Shown piece by piece: positions 47,720 through 60,144 of a stretch of DNA of 64,000 nucleotides; the stretch's first letter is position 1, and the number at the start of each line of letters is the position of its first letter. The notes under the pieces are model-generated. The model made no database searches. It was not told where the DNA came from and saw only the letters and a program-made list of their open reading frames with translations. The translations under genes were made by a program, and so were the position numbers. The DNA is taken from positions 15,064,281 through 15,128,280 of the forward strand of contig NC_088301.1 in the NCBI RefSeq assembly GCF_032854445.1, written 5' to 3'. The stretch comes from Liolophura sinensis. Lineage: Eukaryota > Mollusca > Polyplacophora > Chitonida > Chitonidae.

Positions 47720-47900
47720 TATTTATTTATTTTATTGGTGTTTTACGCAGTACTCAAGAATATTTCACTTATACGACGGCGGCCAGCATTATGGTGGGGG
47801 AACGTCACGACCATCCGCAGGTTGTTGCCAGACGCTGACTTGAATTCACGGCGACTGCATTGGTGGGAGGCTTCTGGGTCATTGCGCCGTGTTCCCGTGC
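47720..47900 (-). repeat. SINE family S1, reverse copy
   Basis: TTTATTTATTTTATTGGTGT, TTTACGCAGTACTCAAGAAT, CTTATACGACGGCGGCCAG, CATTATGGTGGGGGAACG, CACGACCATCCGCAGGTTG, GAATTCACGGCGACTGC. Part of the middle is deleted. Confidence 0.88.
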
Positions 47901-49079
47901 TTACCTCCTTGTCCAGAGAGTTTCCGGTTTACAATCTAAATGGATTGAATACAACTACTGTTAGACATACGGCTACATAATTTAGTAAGCGAGAGAAACA
48001 GTTAGCAATGAACCATGATCAAATTTACATAAAATTAAATATGAAACCGGTCTTCAGAGAGCAGTGAACTCTACGGTTTGCTGGCATCAGCTGAACTCTT
48101 GTTTTATTGGCGGTCACTGAATTGCGAACTAATGATGATTTTTATGATGTGCACAGTTGGCGGTCTCTTTTTAAAGAATGTTGTGCTAAATTAGGTGACT
48201 GAGTGTTCCAGTCACCATTCACTTTCCTCTTGGGCACCATTCATGGATGCCCAACCAATTAAACCGGACTTAATTGGACCCCCACGTTGACGGACTTCGT
48301 GCCGTTTGAAATCCAATTAGCTGCCGTGTGATAATCTGAAAGGGCAAATTAGCGTGCGTGGCATGCGTTGCACTTTCACTAAGTACGTGCGACGATGGAA
48401 CAAGAAAGTAACAAAGCTAGTATACTTAGGCTCCTGTTTCGATCAAGACCTTGTTGATGTCTCGGTAATGATGATCACAGCAGTGTAGAGAAAGTGTTAT
48501 GACATCACTGTCACTGGTGACCCAGCATTCGATTCTTCTTTAAAGGGTTACATGCAAAAGAGCGAACGACTATGAGAATCTCAGCGTAAAGTCCGATACT
48601 CATAAACCACACTTAAACTATAAAGGAATATAATGTCGACACTAAGAAGATTCCTTTCCAAAACAACTTACGATAAGAGTTTACAAATATTATGTGAGAC
48701 ATATTATGTAAATAGTAAAAGAAGCTGGAACATGTAGCAGAAAAGAACTCAACAGCTTCCAATCGCGCCGGAAGACAGTATATATGAGATACAATTCAAA
48801 TTCAGTAATGACCATATGTCTAATTTCCCGGTTCGAATACAAGTATATAGGTATTTCGCGATAAAAGCATGATACTGTTGTGATAAACATTTATATTAAT
48901 AAAAAAAACTTAAGAGAAAAGAGAGATAGAAAAGCCAGAACAGCAACGACAGTCTCGCACAACTGGTGAAATACGGCCTTTTGTCAATTTTTCAACTGTT
49001 TGTGTAAATGCTTAAACAGTAGGAAACTACACGTCTTCTAGCACCATGGCTTAAGCAGAATTAGGGGTAAAAATGCAGT
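47901..49079. other. Intergenic stretch, no recognised gene
   Basis: No coding frame or repeat family recognised. Confidence 0.4.
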
Positions 49080-49257
49080 CATGTTAATTGCAATTTAGTA
49101 GATGTCACTGGTCTAGAATGACTAAAATTGTTGTACACAGGCACTGTAAACGTGTAGCGGAAAAAGCCTTGCCTAGGGCTGCACAGTAGATGTAACATTA
49201 CAAGTTTAAGAAACCAATATATACTGCTGCGTTGAGTTACTCTTCTACAAGCTGCTA
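49080..49257 (+). repeat. 5' LTR of degraded Ty3/Gypsy element G1 (approximate)
   Basis: The right part aligns with 52184-52345: CCTAGGGCTGCACAGTAGAT versus CCTAGGGCTGGACGATAGAT, then GAAACCAATATATACTGCTG and TTGAGTTACTC(T/G)TCTACAAGCT in both. The left part is more diverged and the outer border is uncertain. A TATATA sequence lies within the shared block. Directly 3' lies TTTGGCGGGGAGG, where a primer-binding site would be expected. Confidence 0.75.
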
Positions 49258-49900
49258 TAATTTGGCGGGGAGGATTCATGGTGGATGGCTACCTGCCCGT
49301 CAGTTACATCATCGATTGCATTTCCTGAGATGGTTTTACATATTCCTACACCAGCGTCATTTTTTCCTACACCGGGACACCCTTGCTTACCATGGCCTCA
49401 ATGAAGGAGACATTTTGAGAACTGTTTACTTGCTGCTGGGACTGATCAAACGTCTGCTTCTCGGAAGCTGAAGCTGAGCGCATTTTCTTCACTTTACCGG
49501 AGATTGGTAGTGACGATGACGACGTTTACGTTAAAGTTATGAAAACGTTGGAGGGTTATTTCAACCCTGCTGTCAACATACCAGCCGAGCGGCATCTATT
49601 CCTTGCTCACGCCCAGTTACCAGGTGAGGCTGTTGACATGTCTATTACGGAGTTACGTGATTTGGCCGCTCCAAGTTCATTTGGTGATTCTTATGGTGGA
49701 ATGCTGCGTGATCAGGTGATTGAGAAAAGCAATACAACTCGTGTTCGAGAGCGGTAATTGCTGGAAAGCGACTTAAAATTCGGTGAAGGAAGCCAAATCC
49801 ATCAAGGACCAGAAGAAACCAAACTGCGAATGTTAAATTAAAAACTAAACGTCAGTTCAAACAGAAACAGTCCACAACCGATTCCAAATCTATGGATTCA
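49258..49900 (+). pseudogene. gag remnant of Ty3/Gypsy element G1
   Basis: The frame at 49539-49757 contains EGYFNPAVNIPAERHLFLAH, then a QLPGEAVDM segment, ELRDLAAPSSFGD and MLRDQVIE, which matches the capsid-type region of Gypsy gag polyproteins. The LLESDLKF-like continuation is past a stop. The leading part is degraded and the frame is broken. Confidence 0.75.
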
Positions 49901-50145
49901 GTGAAACCCGATGTCTTGGACAGAAAATATTACAGATGTGGCTCATCCAAACAACTTGCCAATTTGTCGAAATGCCCAGCTCTTCATAAGAAATGCACGG
50001 CTTGTGGATGTAAAGGCCATTTTGCTTTGATTGGTGGCCGGTGTTATTAAGAAAATAGACGTGGGTTTCACCAATTGTCATAGCGTGGAAAAGAGACAGC
50101 GGCGTGCACAAATGCGGGGATTTGAGAAAGTTGCGGATAAGTACC
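49901..50145 (+). pseudogene. Zinc-knuckle remnant, protease region missing (G1)
   Basis: The region reads a diverged cysteine/histidine set (CGSS, CPALHKKCTACGCKGHFA) consistent with a gag nucleocapsid. Shortly after it the sequence passes into reverse transcriptase remnants, so the protease and the first part of RT have been deleted. Confidence 0.65.
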
Positions 50146-50530
50146 CTCTACTTAACACGGACAAAATGTTTAGTAAAATTCACGGTTCTGCTTGCTCTTC
50201 TCGCCTGGATTTAAAATTTGCCCATCATCAGCTTGAGGTACACACTGAAAATCGTGATTTGACAGCTTGTTTCCCTTCAAAGAAGTTTGTTTTGATCTTT
50301 CGTCTGCACTGTCTTGCTTTCAGAAAATGATGAACAGCCTGTTAGAAGGTTTGCCGGAAGTGAAAGTGTTCATTCACATCATGATGTACGGTAAAACACA
50401 AGCCGAAGATGACCGCAACATACGCGCATTACCACAGCGTTTGAAGAATGCGAATATTGCCTTGAATGAGAAATATCAGTTTAATACTGATCGACTTGAT
50501 ATTCTTGGGCATCTGAAATAGTACAAGCAA
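50146..50530 (+). pseudogene. Reverse transcriptase remnant (G1), catalytic centre lost
   Basis: Two overlapping frames carry pieces of RT: SRLDLKFAHHQLEVHTENRD, then the FQKMMNSLLEGLPEV segment. The place of the catalytic aspartate pair reads FIHIMMYGKT: one codon is missing and the aspartates are absent. At least one frameshift separates the pieces. Confidence 0.85.
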
Positions 50531-50985
50531 TCACCGACGCACCTGTTCTAAAAGAAAAGAACCAATGTCGATCTTGGCTAGCCATGGCTGCGTATTACGC
50601 GAAAATGGTGCCGACTGACGCAAGTAGGTACGGTTACTTAAATCATGAACGGTTCTGAATATCTGATCACTGGTGCTTTGCGTACGTTAACGGCACATGA
50701 GAGAAAGTATTCCTCTGGTGAACGTGGATCACTCGTTTGTGTGTGGGCCGTGGAAAAGTGGCATCCTTATTTATGGTATTATGTTCCAATTGCGAACAGA
50801 TCACCAAGCTCTGACTACGCTGTTGTCGTCAAAAGGTCAAGGTCACAGATCTATGCGTATTACCAGATGGAATGTCCGTTGGACGCATTACAATTATTCA
50901 GCATCGTTCAAGCCGGGCACGCAGAATAAGGTGGCTGACGCGTTATCGCGACTACCCTTGAATACCTCCAACCTTGCCGTTGAGG
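50531..50985 (+). pseudogene. RNase H remnant (G1)
   Basis: Fragments in shifted frames: ALRTLTAHERKYSSGERGSL with VCVWAVEKW, then LRTDHQALTTLLSSKG, then AGTQN-type NKVADALSRLPL. This is the typical C-terminal RNase H of Ty3/Gypsy pol. Frameshifts near 50760 and 50900 inactivate it. Confidence 0.88.
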
Positions 50986-51860
50986 AAGGTTGTGACGCTG
51001 TTTGTGAAATTGTTCTAAGTGACAAAAATGCTATCATTTCTACTTCTGAACTCATTCCCCACATCCATGACGGTTGGCCTTAGACAAAGAAATATGTTGA
51101 TGTAAATCTATAAACGTAGTTTCCGATACGCGACAAACTGTTATCTTACAACGATGTAATTTTCCGAGGTAGTCGAGTTGTCGTTCCTGCCGAAGAACAA
51201 CCAAAAGTGCTGCAATTGACATATGCCAATCAACAAGGCATTGTCAAAACTAAACAGAGACTACGTGATTGGTATTTGATTCTCATGTGGAGGAAAATGT
51301 AAAACACAGTCTAACGTTTTTTGTCACACTTTTTTTGACTAATGACAAATCTGCATCTGCTCCAGTGCAACCTTTTCCTTTACCGAAGCAAGCTTGGCTT
51401 TGATCTTGTCTGCCGTGAAAACTGCGCACCTGCTCGTAAGCGATTCATGATTTGTTTCATTGATTACAGAAGCAAGCGGCTTTCGTTCGTGATATCACTA
51501 GTGCCACTGTGAAAGACTTTTGTCACCGAATTTTTAGGTTCACACGGGGTTACTCGTCATACTACCACTGGAGAGCCTCCATCCATCATATTACACGATC
51601 GACACATGCGCACAGTATTTGACATACGAGACATTACTACACGGCCAACTACACACTCTGTAGAAGCGATTAAGACGCGCGCGAAATCTTGTCAGTACAA
51701 AAGCAAGAAGTACTATGATGCGAGAAAAGGAGTGTCCGCTCGCGAATTTCGTTCAGGCGATGTTGCCCTTGTTAAAAGGTCATGGAGATCACCAAAAGGT
51801 CAGAGCAAGTTTTCTGATCCAGCAAACGAATATGTCAAATACATATATTCTTGAAAGCGG
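50986..51860 (+). pseudogene. Integrase remnant (G1), core deleted
   Basis: An N-terminal fragment contains QQGIVKTKQRLRDWY (the zinc-binding HHCC is eroded). A middle fragment reads SATVKDFCHR, after which the sequence jumps to TTTGEPPSI and the C-terminal part HMRTVFDIRD and KSKKYYDARKGVSAREFRSG. The stretch that should carry the second catalytic aspartate and the glutamate is absent. Confidence 0.85.
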
Positions 51861-52183
51861 ACGGAGGTGGAAAAGTATTCGTCATTCTTTCATGCAAATT
51901 ACAACTTCTGTCAAAGTGTGTCTGGTGGAGTTGTAATCGATACTTTTAGCCTGAAGTCGGGTGCGAATGTTAACACGAAGAGAAGAACTCCAAATAGAAA
52001 CAAGCCTAGATACCATCTAGAGTATCTCAGCCTCCAGTATGGAGCAAGGACTATGTTATCTATTGGTCAGTCGCCGAGTTTCTGTTAGCTTGGAAATTTG
52101 TTATTGTGTATTACTTTATTATAAGTCACAAGTTATTTGTTATTCGCCAGTTGATACCACTCTTTTTAAGAGGAAGGGAAATG

Positions 52184-52345
52184 TTGTGTCTTACGCACAG
52201 AGTATTGTTTGCAATGTAGTATGACGTCATTGTACACTTCACTGTATACGTCATTCTACCTAGGGCTGGACGATAGATGTGACAATACATGTTTTGGAAA
52301 CCAATATATACTGCTGTGTTGAGTTACTCGTCTACAAGCTACTAG
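52184..52345 (+). repeat. 3' LTR of Ty3/Gypsy element G1 (approximate)
   Basis: Starts near TGTTGTGTCTTACG and ends near TCTACAAGCTACTA. It aligns with the 5' LTR as described there. The LTR pair differs at many positions, which fits an old insertion. Confidence 0.75.
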
Positions 52346-54604
52346 GCCTATAGCATTGGGTTAAACAGAATCAAATGCAACTGCAACAGGTATGAAACAA
52401 CTCGCTGGAGGCCTTGAACGCTCGAGTCATATACGTCAACCAGAGTGTTATACTCATTATCTAATTCAAGCCGTGAATGAATGCGTTTGTAGGAGTAACA
52501 ATAACAATAATATTTTCATTTTAAAAATTGTGATGTGAATTAGCATTTTTAACTGAATTTCTCCAATGCTGCAAGCTAGACCCTTTGGTATATTAAGATA
52601 GGTATGATTTGCATATTAAAAATTTGAAATTATCTTCTTTACATGTATTATTAAGGTTTCGTAACAGCGGTACTTGGCCATCTTTATTTCATACACGATT
52701 ATCCTTTTTACGAGAAATAACTCATACATTTTGCCCAGCAAACAACGTTTTAATTTGTATGCATATTTATTTGTGTTTTTACGCAAGGCTTCCTTAGAAT
52801 CGTGCCATGCACGGCAATAAAGGGGAGAACAGTCCCCAAAAATGCAGGTCTCCAATAATGTATCCATAAGATAACAGTCCTTGTAAACTAACATGGTGCC
52901 GTATTTCACCAGTTAGGTGTAACAATTTTTCACCTTTCACACTGTTGTCTCTGCTCTGGTAACATTCTCTACGCTGAAGTCTTTTATACCGTATACTTGC
53001 ACAAAACCCATGGTTCTGCTTGTGTACAATGTTTCCCTGAGATCTTGTCCCTTGGTATTGTTCTTATGTGATTTTGCATTAAATATGGCGACAACACAGC
53101 ATTTTGATTATTTCTACACCAGTGACTTCTAACAGACCATCGCCAGGATATGGCCGAAATATTGCCGATGTGGCGTTAAGCCATAATCAATCATTCATTC
53201 TAATGGACTACTGTTAAAATCACTGGACTTCGTGTACCTACTTCTCCTGAAGCCATACTGCTAGGGGTCATGTAAACTGCAACGTTTTAAGCATTTACGT
53301 GTACATCAACCGTTAGAGAAAAACCCTCACTCAAGTAAACCGACAAGAGGCTCTAGTTTAACGGTTAAGCTCTTAGAAGGATCTAGTCACTATGACCAAA
53401 ATAACTCTAGTCGACAGACTTACATACCGGTTATCTACAAAAATCGAAGTGTAGGCCTGCGCATGCTAGTCATCTAACACACAGGTGTAACAATATTTAT
53501 ATAATGTTGTTTGTGGTCATATCCTATATATTTTTCGTAACGGCCTGGAAAAGTTTTGTTCGGCATGGATAGCCCCGAACTAACGACAGAGTGCGCTCCA
53601 CTTACATGTACAAACCTGTTGTAAAACAAGTTAAACAAGGTATCTCAGTCGCGCTTTGATTGCAACTGTTCATAAAGGGATCATGCAGATGTTATGAGCA
53701 TGGCTGCCTTTACGGCCACCAACCCCGGATTAAGCGGTAATGGATACAGTTCGAAAATGACCAGCCTTACAAACCGTAACCGATCAGATTGTGATTCAAA
53801 ACTAACGGACGATTACGCCTTTCTCGTTGATATTTAAGGATCTCATACTAGAGAAGGCGCCACCTATGATGTTACACACTATATGCGGGTCTGTATAAAA
53901 GCTGTCTACAAGATAGACGGTTACACTCGGCAACCAGCGCCATCTATGTTATTAAATGCCATGTGCGCGATAGATATGTACATAAGGATAATAGCGCCGT
54001 CTATGTGGTTATTCACAATGCAGGTCGCCAGATTCTAAACGCTCTGTCCATTCCTGCCAACGAGAGTGTTATACTCACTGTAAAATTTGAGAAACTTAGA
54101 ATGAAAGCTTTTGACGAAGTATCCTTGACAAACTAGTTTTTGAACTAACAACTTGTGACACAGATTAAAGTCATCACAATTTACGCAAGATCTGGAAAAT
54201 GCTACAAGGCCAGATATGTATACGCCATATACAGGACCCTTTGGTATATTGCTATCCAAATAAGGATAATTTACAATATCACAATTGAAATCATTCCTTT
54301 TGTCGTAAAGGTGGCGTGAAAGGAAATTACTCTCCACGCCCATTCCCCAGCATGCCACTGGCTTTAACTTTTGAATAATTACGACGTCACCCGAGGCAAT
54401 GAGTTCTTGGTGTCGAAACTAAGCTTATGGAGTTTAACATTATAAATTGGAAAAACTGTTCTAATTTGATTTTCTTTGCAAGAAGGGGAACTTCAAACAC
54501 ATCCTTGTGTAGATCTTGTGTTGTTACGTGTCACTAACTAAAGGCAATTTTGGTAGCGAGTACGACTGATTTTACAGGCGGCTGAATACAGACGATTCTC
54601 TAAA
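52346..54604. other. Intergenic stretch with dispersed repeat fragments
   Basis: 52.9-53.35 kb resembles 27.2-27.65 kb and includes GGATATGGCCGAAATATTGC and CGATGTGGCGTTAAGCC followed by AATCAATCATTCATTC, a tail-like motif. 53,640-53,680 (TATCTCAGTCGCGCTTTGAT, TGCAACTGTTCATA) matches the right half of R3. 53,858-54,030 has three loose repeats beginning GCGCCACCTATG, GCGCCATCTATG and GCGCCGTCTATG. No gene recognised. Confidence 0.5.
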
Positions 54605-54716
54605 AGAAGTAGACTATAAGTGAAATATTCTTAAGGGGTAAAACACCAATCAAATATTTTTTTATTTATTTGATTGGTGTTGTATGCCGTACTCAAGAAT
54701 ATTTCACGTATACATT
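54605..54716. repeat. Tail-to-tail pair of S1 SINE ends
   Basis: A plus-strand S1 tail (TATAAGTGAAATATTCTT ... AAACACCAATCAAATA, 54617-54656) is immediately followed by a minus-strand S1 tail (TTTATTTATTTGATTGGTGT ... GAATATTTCACGTATAC, 54660-54716). The two form a palindrome of about 100 bp. Confidence 0.85.
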
Positions 54717-55637
54717 ATTTGAGGCTTACACCCCAATATCCCTAACACCACTCATCTTTTCCCGCCCCTGGTGTAGCTGCAATCTCCTTCTCTTGGGGGA
54801 AATTCCGTACCATTGGTGTTGGTTCACCACAAACCCCTGTTGAACAAGGATGATTACTCAGTTGAATTGTAAAATTCTCGTGAAAGTCTGAAAACGGCTT
54901 AGCCATGGCGCAAAGAGACGAATTCAAATGAAATGTGAACGTGCTCACAGCTGTACGACGGAACACTTATCCTCAGAATGGTTTAGTTTAGAAAACCCTG
55001 GACGGCCTGTGGTATGGAAAAGTTTCAAAACGTAATCTAATTTACGGAAAGCTCAGCTGAAAGCTCCCGTGGCTGCTCTGGCTTTCCATGATATATTGCT
55101 GTCAGAAACCAACTGCCATTAGATTTTATTGTCTCTTATTACCATGTTTTAACCTCCATTTGCCACAACAAAAGGGCAACAAACCAATGGTTTAAGACAA
55201 AGCAAAGTGTGTTTGCCCATTCGAAAACGTCATTAAACATTTTAAATGTTCATTACTAACTTAACCACACCAGCCGTAATTTATTTTTTTCCGGTTCCAG
55301 TAAATCTTCAACTATTTATCATTGTACAAGATCAATTCCGTGATATTTCTTATTTTATTCTTTTACGGCATATATTGTTTTCTTTGAAATGTTAGACGGT
55401 AAATCAAAGGTCAAGGTCGTCATATATGTGAAATGAGAAGAAAAGAAAGCTAGTGGAATAAAACAATGGTAAAGATATCAAGAGATAAGGGATACAGGGA
55501 TGCGTCTTAAGGTCACACATATTAACCATACGATATTCACATCTAGAGCAGAAGGATGCATGTTAAAAGAGTGGATGGTGTAGTTGGAAAAGAGGTAAGT
55601 GAATCTACAGCTACAAGTAATAACATGGACGGGATAA
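54717..55637. other. Intergenic stretch, no recognised gene
   Basis: Unassigned sequence. A 74-codon minus-strand frame (54742-54966) shows no domain. Confidence 0.4.
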
Positions 55638-55960
55638 ATTCGTACACCAGCCGTTAACTAAAATGGACGTTGAAGATCAATAATCGTATGGGACATTTCC
55701 ACAACGACATTTTAAACAAACAAACAAACAATTAAGAAAGTGTATATCCGAAAGAAGCATAATACAAACAGAAGGAGTCGGTAGGGTTTAGTGATATTTT
55801 TAAGGATCTGCAAGGCGAATGAATGAAAACAATTTTCAGATCGCTTACCATGCTTGTATATGAGTTGTCGATCATAAAATCTCAGTTGCACTTTGGTTGC
55901 ATCTGTTCATATATCCAATATGGCGATCGATACAGTTCAACACAGTGAATATACCGCCCA
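55638..55960 (+). repeat. Repeat R3, nearly full length, diverged
   Basis: GTACACCAGCCGTTAACTAA, TGGACGTTGAAGATCAATAA, AACGACATTTTAAACAAAC, AATTAAGAAAGTG, CTTACCATGCTTG, GAGTTGTCGATCATAAAATC, TCAGTTGCACTTTGGTTGC and CATATATCCAATATGGCG follow the R3 order. The minisatellite-unit segment is single copy. Confidence 0.75.
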
Positions 55961-56640
55961 TATCATGGGGTTCAATCATGAATAATCGCAAGGCCAATTC
56001 CCAAAATGAATGTTTTGCAGTGCGACGCCCCTCCAAGCGATGCTACGTCCGTCAAGACCGAGGTGAAGTATTAAACAGCTGCTGTTTCGAGCCAATGTCC
56101 GGTTTCCGTGGTGAAAAGCTTAAAATTTCAAGTTTAACGACGTCATCGCATTAAAATTGCTGATAATGATTTCATATTTTGTATGTCGGTTCATGCTGAT
56201 GTAAACTACATAATAGGTCCCAATTCAGAGTTCAACTCTTTCCATCACATTTTTGGTCAAAAACTAAAAATAGAAGTCAAAGCATTTGCGATAATGATTT
56301 CATTCTTAGCATGTATGTTCCTATTCAGATAAACTGGGTTCCTACTGGCTCATTAGATCAAATTTCTCTTTTTCACGACTAGAAACGAGAAGTTTGAATA
56401 ATGTGAACGCAATAGTAGTCATTCCATTTCACACAGGATTGAAATGACTAAGGTGTCTTCTTAAACTGGGGCTGTGTTAATGAGATTTGTAGTTTCCATG
56501 GTAACATTAAATACTGACCACTTTAATGACGTGAACACAAGAAAATGACGCGGCTTCAAATATAGATGATCATTGTCATGTGGTGATAAAGTGCTTTCAA
56601 TTTAAACCAGGTCAGAGGTGATGAGATTTCTGGTTTCTAA
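55961..56640. other. Intergenic stretch, no recognised gene
   Basis: A further piece of R3-like text occurs at 55,984 (ATCGCAAGGCCAATTCCC); otherwise nothing recognised. Confidence 0.4.
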
Positions 56641-56644
56641 AGCC

Positions 56645-56678
56645 ATGTATGTGTATGTATGTATGTATGTATGTATGT
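56645..56678. repeat. GTAT microsatellite
   Basis: Run of (GTAT) units with one GTGT interruption, directly upstream of an S3 SINE tail. Confidence 0.95.
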
Positions 56679-56682
56679 TTTT

Positions 56683-57005
56683 ATGCTTTGGGCTTAACGT
56701 CGTACTTAACCATTTTTCATTTTTTCAGACGACGAGGAGTCAAAGCTGTGTGTACATATACCGAGTTTTCTTGGGACAAGACGAGTCAATGCCGCCAAAC
56801 TGATGCCTCCATTGAAATATCATGCCAAAGACACAGAGACATGACACCCCACATAGTCACATTGTACTGACACCGGGCCAAGCAGTCCTGTTTCTCTCAC
56901 AATCCTGAGCGCCGAGCGAGGCGGCAATAAGTACCATGTTGTCAAGTCTTTGGTGTGACCCGACCAGTGTTGATCCCGGGTCTTCCGACTTCGCAAACCA
57001 CTATG
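56683..57005 (-). repeat. tRNA-derived SINE (family S3), diverged
   Basis: Plus-strand landmarks: TGGGCTTAACGTCGTACTTA, TTTTTCAGACGACGAGG, CTGAGCGCCGAGCGAGG, TTGGTGTGACCCGACC, TTGATCCCGGGTC, TTCCGACTTCGCAAACCAC. Same order as the copies in GPCR introns 3 and 4. Confidence 0.75.
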
Positions 57006-58569
57006 TGTGAGATATGTGTTACTATTATACGAGCTTTACATATACAAATCTGTTCAATCCAAAGATTGGAATGTGTGTCACACCTATTTCTTTTTGTTCA
57101 TGTCACCACTAGAATATATGTTTCTGAGAATATATCTATATATAATGAGCAAATCTCTTCAAACAGGCTTTGCAGGAGTTGCTCCAAATAACCGTGGTAT
57201 GGCTAATCCTCAACGATTGTCACGTGGCAGATACAACTAGACTGTCCAAGGTGTTACTCGTGGTTGAGTAAACGCTCAAACATGGCATCCCTTGATAGCT
57301 TACCGCTACTCGAAATGTTACGGCCAGATCCTACATGTAACTCTGGGGCCCGTTCACGAAGAGTCTACAGTCTGGTTTACATAGCTAACTCAGTTCGCCG
57401 ACTAGCAATTTTGTCTAACCCGTTTTACAAATAAAATGTTTTTCTATTGTCTAAGCTTTTTGGAATAGGTTCTCAGTGCTAATCCGAAACCTTTACCCAA
57501 ATTTAGCGTCAGAAATGCCTTTGCTCAGTTCATTTGATTGATTTTAGAAAATAGGAATAAATTCGTTTTAGCAATTTAATGTTTTTTTGGTTTTTAAACT
57601 CACAAACCACCTAAACGCATCAGTAGTTAGAAGACAGGCTGCTGCATGCTAAAGAGTTCAACGGTCTCCTCTCTTTTTGTAAAGCAAAGGAGTGCTGAAA
57701 AATACATCACATAAGACAGCGGTGATAACACCAGAGTGGTAGGCCTAGTTGATCACCTGACCCAGTTGTTCGAAGTTCTCCAAAGTCAAAATATAACAGC
57801 AGCAAATTTAGTTTGTATCTACACTTTTACGCAGTTTTGTTCGGGCTAAGTAACCACATTGACCACATCTGATGCGTTAACGTGTATTCCTGTGTGTGAA
57901 TGGAAAATCCAGTTAATTCGTAATAACCATGCATACGATTACTAACTTATTGTCGAACAACAGCGTTAATGCCAAGCAAACAGATTATTCGGAGTGAAAA
58001 ATACAGACTCAAGTATCTACGCCTCATATGTTTTGGTTGAATACTTGCTTAACTTTATACTCTGTATTTAGTATTTCTGGGTCTTTCACTAGGGTTTTAC
58101 ACCAGTTTCCACAATGTATGGTGCAGATCCTTTCTGTTTCTTCACACGCTGCCGCATGCTGATGTTTGTTAATGGTCACTGTGACCACTTGATATTATCC
58201 TGCACCCCTTGATGCTAGTGCTTGTAGTCAGATGTTTTTTGTTTTCAAAGCTTCTTGGCCATCAGTTAGGGGATTATCCTGCGTATTATTCTCGGTTTAT
58301 TGAAATCATTTTTTCGTCAATAAATAGAACACAAAATGATGTGTCAGCCTACGTATCGTCGTATTTTGACAGCTAAAATATTGAGCTCTTCGTTATACCC
58401 TCTCACGGTGCGATTGTCACAAACCGACCTACACCGAAAGATGTGAACTGTTCAATAATTTCAGTCGGAATGTAAAAACAGAGTAAAATGGACTTTTTCT
58501 TCCGACTACAAATCGCTCGCCATGTGTACGATAAGCCCCACCATTTGAACGTGGATTAAGCTGCTGAAC
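57006..58569. other. Intergenic stretch, no recognised gene
   Basis: Unassigned AT-rich sequence without repeat landmarks I recognise. Confidence 0.4.
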
Positions 58570-58730
58570 AAAAACAAGTCTCCTTACCGGCAGTACATGG
58601 GCAACATGCGGATTGTCGTGGCTTTTCCCTCTGGCTACTAACTGGTTTCCACCCACCATAATGCTGGCTGCCGTCGTATAAGTGGAATATTCTTGTGTAC
58701 GGCGTAAACACCAATAAAATAAATGAATCA
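58570..58730 (+). repeat. SINE family S1, middle, core and tail
   Basis: CTTACCGGCAGTACATGGGC, CATGCGGATTGTCGTGG, CACCCACCATAATGCTGGC, GCCGTCGTATAAGTGG, AATATTCTTGTGTACGGCG and ACACCAATAAAATAAATG. Confidence 0.88.
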
Positions 58731-60144
58731 AAAACCCACCCATACAATTTGTAAAACCAGTTTCCAGCACTCTGAAATATTCCAGGCACATATAATACTG
58801 TGATCAAACAATTTGACGTGAGACTAATGTATCGTAAGTGTGATCTCACTCTTTTCATCAATCTACACGAATGTCCTAAGGTTATACTTGCCAAACTGAG
58901 ACAGAAAGATCTGTGCACATGTACCTACTTAATTCAGGCAAGTGCTGCTAAACGGAGTATTTACTAATACTGCATGCATGCGGCACACGTGATTTGTTAT
59001 TAGTTTTTCTTGGCAGCCTAATTCACTACATCGAACATTTCTCGACAGCCCTAATAATTATGAACCACGTGACTGTCTTCCGGTAACGGGGATATGATTT
59101 TAGCGTCGGTGTCGAGTAAAATTATCACCTCCCGCGATACAATTTGTTAGATAGCGATGAGTACACTGTAAAATTGTATTTGTGTGGTATAATTGATTGG
59201 GTGTCATGTAATCTTGCAATTTACACCAGAAGGCATTCTGATGAGAGTGTAGTAAAAGCAGCTATTTCTTAAACCCGTTAATGGGTCGCATATTTTATAC
59301 CATCGATCGTAAACACATGCGCACATCCTACAGATCGTCTATTGGACATGGCGATGACTTCACTACAACTGCTGTTTTACACACCGATATTGATCCGTGT
59401 CTTTAGCGGTGGTTTGGGTAGGATTTATATCGGACCAGCGGCATTACCGCACATGTCGCGTAAGATACGACAAATCGCCCATACATGCAATATTATAGAT
59501 AAAATCATTTTTGTCTTTAAACGACTCTTACCGTATCTTCTCTTTTATTCAGATAAATGGCCTTCAGCAGCTATCAATGACAGACCAAAACCCTGACTGG
59601 AATAAAAATGCCATTTGGGCACATTTCGCGGAGCTATAGGTGATCTGATGTTAATCTTTAAACTATTTTGGTTTAACTCTGATCGCCTTACCATTTTATT
59701 CGATCTTTGAAACTGGCTCATAATTTCTTCTGCATTATACCGAATGTGTGCATATACAACCGAACTGTGTGTGAGTACTACACAGGCCTGAAACAGCCTA
59801 AAACCAGAGCAGCGACGACGGTGTGAATCGTCCACGGCCGGCAAATCGTCACATGTGACCTGTGAAATGTGGCTTATTATAAGGGGTTAGGGTTTTATTC
59901 AAACTGTTCATAAATTGTTGAGTATGGATTGACAAAATGAAATGAAGATATGCAATCTTATACATATGCATGTTAGTTGAAGTTTGTTACACTTCACTGG
60001 TCTAAATTTCCTCAAACTTTTTTATCATGACATATACATAAACACAATGCAAGTCGTCCATGCCCCGGGCACTCCCACCAGCAGAATCCTGGTTCATGCA
60101 AATATACCATGTAGAGGACGACAACGCGGAAAGTAAAAATGGAA
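58731..60144. other. Intergenic stretch, no recognised gene
   Basis: No gene recognised. 59,800-59,870 (GAGCAGCGACGACGGTGTG, GGCAAATCGTCACATG, TGTGAAATGTGGC) resembles pieces near 27.65, 37.07 and 48.95 kb and is probably another short dispersed repeat. Confidence 0.4.
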
